The notes under the pieces: model-generated
What the model was told of the DNA's origin: nothing
Databases searched by the model: none
What the model saw: the letters and a program-made list of their open reading frames with translations, nothing else
Source: a bacterium
GTDB lineage: Bacteria; Ratteibacteria; UBA8468
Direction: 5' to 3'
Assembly: GCA_030637775.1 (NCBI GenBank)
Contig: DAOWFY010000084.1
Coordinates: forward strand, 1-9,512
Length of the DNA: 9,512 bases
Shown here: positions 5,608 through 9,512 of the stretch, piece after piece
Numbering within the stretch: position 1 is the stretch's first letter
Layout of the letters: each line of letters starts with the position of its first letter
Position numbers and translations under genes: made by a program

Positions 5608-5873
5608 AGAAGAAAAGATAGCGAATTGGCGCAGAAGAAGGTTGATAGAAGAAACTTCAAAGTTAAATCCGAAGGAAGAGCAGGCTGTTGCCGAGGAAGG
5701 AATTTCTGCCGGGAATGAAGTATGGGACGAGTACCAAATTGCCAAAGCCTCCTTGGGCAAAAATTGGCCAGATAAGGACATTGTCCACCGAAAGATTGGG
5801 CAAAAGGATAGATATGATAGACCCGGAAGAATTAGAGGAGATAATTGAGGGTCTGTTAGATATCATCAGTTAG
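5608..5873 (+). pseudogene. Decayed MazEF-type toxin-antitoxin locus (antitoxin tail joined to MazF C-terminus)
   Basis: One frame (about 5630-5730) reads RRRRLIEETSKLNPKEEQAV, AEEGIS, then VWDEY, the form of the C-terminal toxin-binding tail of a small antitoxin. A second frame, read from 5739 to the TAG at 5871-5873, gives PPWAKIGQIRTLSTERLGKR followed by DPEELEEIIEGLLDIIS. This closely follows the MazF/PemK C-terminus (the QIRT-(L/I)-S-x-E-R-L motif, then the final helix). The MazF N-terminus, with its usual xRGEIWWVDF strand and conserved catalytic arginine, is absent, and the antitoxin lacks its DNA-binding half, so neither is functional. A deletion joining the two genes explains the arrangement. 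The toxin's stop codon lies directly against the Shine-Dalgarno of the next gene, so the fragment now serves as a 283-bp spacer inside a metabolic operon. The ATG-initiated frames at 5585 and 5688 could in principle be translated as short peptides. Confidence 0.65.
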
Positions 5874-5890
5874 AGGAGGAGAAAGGAAAG

Positions 5891-6730
5891 ATGAAAAAAG
5901 GAATTAATCGCTGGGGTTTTGTAGAGAGGAATATAAAGGAATGTATCAAGAAGGCTAAAGAGGTTGGATTTGAAAGCATTGAGTTGAATTTAGAAGCAGA
6001 AGGAGAAATAACGCTTGCATCTCAGGAAAAGGAGCTTTTGGAGATGAAGAAATTTGCTGCGGATACGGGGCTCGAAATCTCCAGCGTCCTGGCCGCACTA
6101 CTCTGGAAATATCCCTTAACCAGTGAGGACAAGACTGTTGCCGAAAAGGGGAAGGATGTGGTGAAGAAAGCGATAGAGATTGCCTCTATCTTCCAGGCAG
6201 ATACAGTATTGGTAATTCCGGGAGTGGTCGGTTCGGTTTTGCTGGCCCCAACCGAGGTTCATCCTTACGATACAGTTTATAAAAAATCTCAGGAGGTTTT
6301 GAAGGAGTTGGCTCCCTTTGCCAGAGAGCATCAGGTCTATCTGGGAGTGGAGAATGTCTGGAATAAGTTTCTACTTTCTCCCACAGAGATGAAGAACTTC
6401 ATCGACGAGATAGATGAGGAATATGTGCAGGCTTACTTTGATGTGGGAAATGTGCTGCTTTACGGATATCCTGAGCACTGGATTAGAATCCTGGGAAAGA
6501 GAATCAAAAAGGTGCATTTTAAGGACTTCAGGACAGCGGTAGGCACGCTGGATGGATTTGTCGGGCTTTTACACGGCGACGTGAACTGGAAGGAGGTAAT
6601 GGCGGCCTTTAAAGAAATCGGCTATGATGGACATGCCACCGCCGAATATATGCCTTATAAATTCCATCCCGAGCAGCTTCCCGTGGATATCTCAAATGCA
6701 ATGGATAAAATTTTGGGGAGAAAAAAATGA
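5891..6730 (+). CDS. Sugar phosphate isomerase/epimerase family TIM barrel
   Basis: The 279-residue protein belongs to the xylose-isomerase-like / AP-endonuclease-2 TIM-barrel superfamily, which includes ketose 3-epimerases, IolE/IolI-type inositol enzymes and 3-keto-glycoside lyases or hydratases. Strand-end metal ligands are all visible: Glu154 in GVENVWNKF, Asp184 in AYFDVGNVLL, His209 in KVHFKDF and Glu252 in ATAEYMPYKF. The N-terminal barrel strand is KKGINRWGF, followed by the usual GFESIELNL second strand. Length is typical. The ATG follows AGGAGGA (5874-5880) and a closer AAAGGA. The stop overlaps the start of the next gene by four bases (ATGA), indicating co-translation. Between two oxidoreductases and an SDR it would most naturally epimerise, isomerise or cleave the keto sugar they produce. 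Substrate unknown. Confidence 0.9.
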   Translation: MKKGINRWGFVERNIKECIKKAKEVGFESIELNLEAEGEITLASQEKELLEMKKFAADTGLEISSVLAALLWKYPLTSEDKTVAEKGKDVVKKAIEIASIFQADTVLVIPGVVGSVLLAPTEVHPYDTVYKKSQEVLKELAPFAREHQVYLGVENVWNKFLLSPTEMKNFIDEIDEEYVQAYFDVGNVLLYGYPEHWIRILGKRIKKVHFKDFRTAVGTLDGFVGLLHGDVNWKEVMAAFKEIGYDGHATAEYMPYKFHPEQLPVDISNAMDKILGRKK

Positions 6731-7719
6731 ATGGGATGAAGATAAAAAATATTTTCATTACCGGTGCCAGCGGCAAGATAGGTCGGGGGCTCCTTCCGGA
6801 ACTTGTCTCTGCGGGGTATCATGTGCGCGCTCTTGAGTTCGAGGAACCTGTTGAGGGCAAAAATGTGGAGATAATGAAAGGGGATGTCCGAGACCCTCAA
6901 CTTGCCAAGAGGGCTCTTTTAGATATGGATGCGGTTATTCATCTGGCAAGCTGTAAAGAAAATAGGGAACTGTTTATGGAAACGAATATCCATGGAACAT
7001 TCTATCTCCTTGATGAGAGCAAAAACTGCGGTCACATCAAGCAATTCATCCAGGCCGGTTCCGACGCGAGAGCGGGAATCTTTTTTTATCCTCACCCTTA
7101 TCCTATTGATGAGACCTATCCCCATTCTGCTTATCCGGGATATTACGCTTTCTCTAAGGTACTTGAGGAGGTGATGTGCGAGCAATACATCATTCAATAT
7201 AAATTGCCGATCACCATTCTTCGTTTCTCCTGGGTGCATGATGAAGATGATTTCCTTTGTCATATTACCCTGAGAGAACCTAATTTCGGAGTTCCTATCT
7301 GGAAGGAACTCGCCAAAAGCCCTGAGCAAAAGAGTTATTTCGAGAAGAATATCGATGGTGTGGCAAAACTTGTTCATCCCGGAGGAAAACCGGGGATCCG
7401 CCATATCGTGAGCATCAAGGACGCAGTTCAAGGAGTCCTTCTTGCCATAGGAAATCCTTCCGCGATTGGCCAGGCATTCACAATTACCGGTCCATCTCCT
7501 TTCAGTTATGGTTTTGCTGCCGAACACATCGCAAAAAAACTCAACCTTCCCATCGTAGAGTTTGAGGACGATAAATTCTATGATTTCACGCATAACATCG
7601 CGAAGAGCCGGTCAATACTCGGATACGACCCCAAATATGATATTGCAAAAATCATCGATGATGCGATAGAATTCAGAAAATCAGAAAAAAAACGCCATCC
7701 CGTAAAATATATCGGTTGA
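6727..7719 (+). CDS. NAD-dependent epimerase/dehydratase family protein (extended SDR)
   Basis: The protein is 330 residues. The nucleotide-binding loop is ITGASGKIGRGLL (Gly13-x-x-Gly16-x-x-Gly19, the extended-SDR pattern). The KGDVRD segment (about 51-56) and IHLAS (about 71-75) are standard NAD(P)-contact strands. The catalytic Tyr-x-x-x-Lys is Tyr140-AFS-Lys144 in YYAFSKVLEE, and RFSWV near residue 166 is the usual substrate-domain boundary. Members act on nucleotide sugars or on free sugars and sugar acids (for example uronate dehydrogenase); nothing here specifies which. The start at ATG 6727 follows GGGGAG by six bases and overlaps the previous stop by four. A second ATG at 6736 would drop three residues. 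Tight linkage to the TIM barrel and to the hydrolase (11 bp downstream) supports one pathway. Confidence 0.9.
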   Translation: MNGMKIKNIFITGASGKIGRGLLPELVSAGYHVRALEFEEPVEGKNVEIMKGDVRDPQLAKRALLDMDAVIHLASCKENRELFMETNIHGTFYLLDESKNCGHIKQFIQAGSDARAGIFFYPHPYPIDETYPHSAYPGYYAFSKVLEEVMCEQYIIQYKLPITILRFSWVHDEDDFLCHITLREPNFGVPIWKELAKSPEQKSYFEKNIDGVAKLVHPGGKPGIRHIVSIKDAVQGVLLAIGNPSAIGQAFTITGPSPFSYGFAAEHIAKKLNLPIVEFEDDKFYDFTHNIAKSRSILGYDPKYDIAKIIDDAIEFRKSEKKRHPVKYIG

Positions 7720-7725
7720 AAGGAG
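7719..7725 (+). promoter_or_regulatory. Ribosome-binding site that fixes the start of the amidohydrolase gene
   Basis: AAAGGAG sits five bases before the ATG at 7731. An upstream in-frame TTG at 7716 overlaps the previous gene's stop and would place this AAAGGAG inside the coding region, so ATG 7731 (MRVFINHCH) is the better start. Confidence 0.75.
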
Positions 7726-7730
7726 TTAAG

Positions 7731-8528
7731 ATGAGGGTATTTATCAATCACTGCCATGTCTATCCGGAAGGTCTCTGCCAGGAGTGGTGGGCAAAGGAGG
7801 GGACAATCCCTAATTTGAAAAAATGTATGGAAAAATTAGGGATAGAGAAGGCGGTAGTTTTTGCTCTGCTTAAAGGTACTCCCTCCTTTACCTCTATCGA
7901 TGCCAACGAATGGCTGCTTAAAAAGATTCAGAAAGAAAATAACCTACATCCTTTTACAACCATTGTGCCCACCGAAAAGGATGCGGCCAAAAAGCTGAGA
8001 AAGTATATAGCTAAAGGTTTTGTTGGAGCAAAACTTCATCCCGAGGTTCAGAGGTTTCAAATCAATGATCCCGCTGCTGAAGACTTTTATACCGCTGCCG
8101 AAGAATTAAGAATCCCCTTACTTTTTCATACCGGAGTTCATGGCTGGTACCTGAAGAAATATAGACCAATCCTTCTGGATGAAGTAGCTCAGAACCATCC
8201 TAACCTATCCATAATAATTGAGCATGTGGGTGGCTATGCTTTCTTCTATGAGACGCTTGCCGTGTTACAAAATAATAAGAACTGTTATGCGGGGATAGCC
8301 CAGACCCGCAGAAAGGATATCCCCTGGTACCTTCCCTTAGAGCGGCTAAATATCTTGATAGAAATGGTTGGGGCAGAGAGAATCATCTATGGAGCGGACT
8401 TTCCCTGGAATAATTGTGAAGGGATCCGCACCGATATTGAAGCGATAAATAATCTTGATATACCTTCAGAGAAGAAGGAGAAGATATTGGGAGGCAATCT
8501 TGCCCGATTGATAAAGAAAAATGGATAA
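7731..8528 (+). CDS. Amidohydrolase-2 family metal-dependent hydrolase
   Basis: This 265-residue TIM-barrel protein carries the amidohydrolase metal site: His7-x-His9 in FINHCHVYP at the end of strand 1, Lys101/His103 in GAKLHPE, His133 in LLFHTGVHGW, His165 in IIIEHVGGYA and Asp223 in IIYGADFPW. The Asp that often precedes the HxH motif is replaced by a hydrophobic residue. Relatives include sugar lactonases (fuconolactone and rhamnonolactone hydrolases), 2-pyrone-4,6-dicarboxylate lactonase, and decarboxylases of the ACMSD group. Following an SDR that could oxidise a sugar to a lactone, a lactonase role is attractive but is inference. It is cytoplasmic, with no signal peptide. The last eight bases overlap the start of the third oxidoreductase. 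Confidence 0.88.
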   Translation: MRVFINHCHVYPEGLCQEWWAKEGTIPNLKKCMEKLGIEKAVVFALLKGTPSFTSIDANEWLLKKIQKENNLHPFTTIVPTEKDAAKKLRKYIAKGFVGAKLHPEVQRFQINDPAAEDFYTAAEELRIPLLFHTGVHGWYLKKYRPILLDEVAQNHPNLSIIIEHVGGYAFFYETLAVLQNNKNCYAGIAQTRRKDIPWYLPLERLNILIEMVGAERIIYGADFPWNNCEGIRTDIEAINNLDIPSEKKEKILGGNLARLIKKNG

Positions 8529-9512
8529 AATAGGATATGGAGTTATCGGATTGGGGTTTTTTGGTGAGAAGCATACTGAGGTGTTATCAACGATGCCAAA
8601 TGTGAAGCTATTGGGTGTGTGTCGACGGTCAGTTAAACCATTAAAGGAAATTGCTACCAAATATGGAGTTCCCAATACCTACACCGACTATAATGAACTA
8701 CTTGCCAATAAAGAAATAGAGGCGGTAAGTATCACCACGATGTGGGATCAGCACCTTGCCCCTACCCTTGCGGCCCTAAAAGCCGGAAAACATGTTTTTC
8801 TTGAAAAACCAATGGCCTCAACGGTCCAGGAGTGCAAGGAGATTGTCCAGGCCGCAAAAGCAACGCAGCACTTCTTTATGGTTGGTCACATCTGCCGCTT
8901 TAACCCCAGGTATGCGATGGCCAAAAGCGAGATCTCGGAAGGGGCGATTGGCAAAATCGTCTCCATCTACGCCAGACGAAACATCCCGGCGACAGTTAGC
9001 GAAGGGGTACTGGGAAAAATTGGCCCGATCATTGGCGATGGTGTCCACGATACCGACCTGATGCTTTGGTACACGGAAGCTAAGGTCAAAACGGTATATG
9101 CCAATACGGTAAGCGTCAGGAAATTAGCTAATCCCGACATCGGCTGGACGATGTACCGATTTGATACGGGAGCAATCGGGGTCTGCGAGAATGTCTGGTT
9201 TCTCCCGGAGAAAACCCCCTTCCAAATTGACGAGCGAATGGAGATTATCGGCACAGAAGGTTCCATCCATATCCAGGAAACCTCTCCCAATCTCTCCGTC
9301 TGCGATAAAAATGGCTGGAGGTCACCCGATACCACCTACTGGCCAATGCTTCATAGCATTCGGACCGGCGCCCTGCGGGAGGAACTCTCCTACTTTGTAA
9401 ACTGTATCCTCCGGGGTAAAAGACCTACCATCATCACTCCCGAGGAGTCCCTGGCAGCAGTGGAAGCCTGCCTGGCGGCTGAGGAATCTGCCAAAACCAA
9501 CAAAATCATAAC
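8521..9512 (+). CDS. Gfo/Idh/MocA family oxidoreductase 3, 3' end outside the window
   Basis: The frame opens at ATG 8521 (MDKIGYGVIGLGFFGEKH) and stays open for 330 codons to the window edge. It is near complete, as the last visible segment (TIITPEESLAAVEACLAAEE) is the usual C-terminal family element. The nucleotide loop is Gly7-VI-Gly10-L-Gly12, the lysine motif is Glu95-Lys96-Pro97 in VFLEKPMAS, and the C-terminal domain has VGHICRFNPRYA followed by GDGVHDTDLMLW with Asp173 and His176. This is the most canonical of the three oxidoreductases and resembles inositol 2-dehydrogenase and UDP-sugar 3-dehydrogenase-like members; the substrate is not resolved. The start overlaps the hydrolase stop by eight bases and has no strong Shine-Dalgarno, so coupled translation is likely. 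G+C content rises markedly through the gene compared with the left of the window. Confidence 0.92.
   Translation, partial: MDKIGYGVIGLGFFGEKHTEVLSTMPNVKLLGVCRRSVKPLKEIATKYGVPNTYTDYNELLANKEIEAVSITTMWDQHLAPTLAALKAGKHVFLEKPMASTVQECKEIVQAAKATQHFFMVGHICRFNPRYAMAKSEISEGAIGKIVSIYARRNIPATVSEGVLGKIGPIIGDGVHDTDLMLWYTEAKVKTVYANTVSVRKLANPDIGWTMYRFDTGAIGVCENVWFLPEKTPFQIDERMEIIGTEGSIHIQETSPNLSVCDKNGWRSPDTTYWPMLHSIRTGALREELSYFVNCILRGKRPTIITPEESLAAVEACLAAEESAKTNKII

Noticed and set aside
5585-5848. 87-codon ORF starting inside the end of oxidoreductase 2
   Set aside because: Only its middle resembles an antitoxin tail; the beginning is the end of the previous gene in another frame and its final part overlaps MazF-like coding in a different frame.
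6919-7593. 224-codon minus-strand frame inside the SDR gene
   Set aside because: It is antisense to a gene with intact GxxGxxG and YxxxK motifs and has no recognisable domain.
1-9512. tRNA, rRNA, CRISPR array, insertion sequence or riboswitch
   Set aside because: I found no regularly spaced repeats, no transposase coding sequence, no cloverleaf-like sequence and no recognisable riboswitch core on either strand.

Overview
The window looks like a piece of a bacterial chromosome, probably from an uncultivated anaerobe, but it contains no taxonomic marker gene. Bacterial affiliation rests on clear Shine-Dalgarno sequences before most genes, tightly packed and overlapping cistrons, and a sigma70-like promoter with 17-bp spacing in front of the toxin-antitoxin pair. 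Base composition is AT-rich on the left (18 and 14 G/C out of 60 in the blocks at 1021 and 1081). It becomes much more GC-rich at the right end (34 and 35 of 60 in the blocks at 8941 and 9361).

Layout. Positions 1-1392 hold the 3' part of a trimethylamine-methyltransferase (MttB) family gene. Positions 1393-1780 hold no intact gene but two decayed ones: a GNAT acetyltransferase reduced to its two ends, and the N-terminus of a uroporphyrinogen-decarboxylase (URO-D) family gene broken by a frameshift inside a strong quasi-palindrome. Positions 1781-2417, on the minus strand, are a toxin-antitoxin-like operon: a small helical antitoxin candidate, overlapped by a PIN-domain ribonuclease gene, with a good promoter. 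Positions 2497-3495 encode an intact URO-D-like protein. After a short spacer carrying a palindromic repeat comes a plus-strand operon-like run from 3612 to the right edge. Its order is Gfo/Idh/MocA oxidoreductase, second divergent Gfo/Idh/MocA oxidoreductase, sugar isomerase/epimerase TIM barrel, NAD-dependent epimerase/dehydratase (extended SDR), amidohydrolase-2 family hydrolase, and third Gfo/Idh/MocA oxidoreductase (cut by the window end). Between the second oxidoreductase and the TIM barrel lies a decayed MazEF-type toxin-antitoxin locus (about 5608-5873).

How the genes may work together. Three nucleotide-dependent sugar/cyclitol oxidoreductases, one xylose-isomerase-like TIM barrel, one SDR and one amidohydrolase make a plausible catabolic route for an unusual sugar, cyclitol or glycoside: oxidation to a keto sugar, rearrangement or cleavage by the TIM barrel, further oxidation, and hydrolysis. 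The general logic resembles known systems that begin with a Gfo/Idh 3-dehydrogenation step (inositol, levoglucosan, C-/O-glycosides), but the exact gene set matches none that I can name. The MttB-like and URO-D-like genes belong to families that contain corrinoid-dependent methyltransferases. Their closeness hints at a methylated substrate, but no corrinoid protein or transporter is visible here, so this link is conjecture. The wreckage of at least three genes between the intact ones shows repeated insertion and deletion in this neighbourhood.
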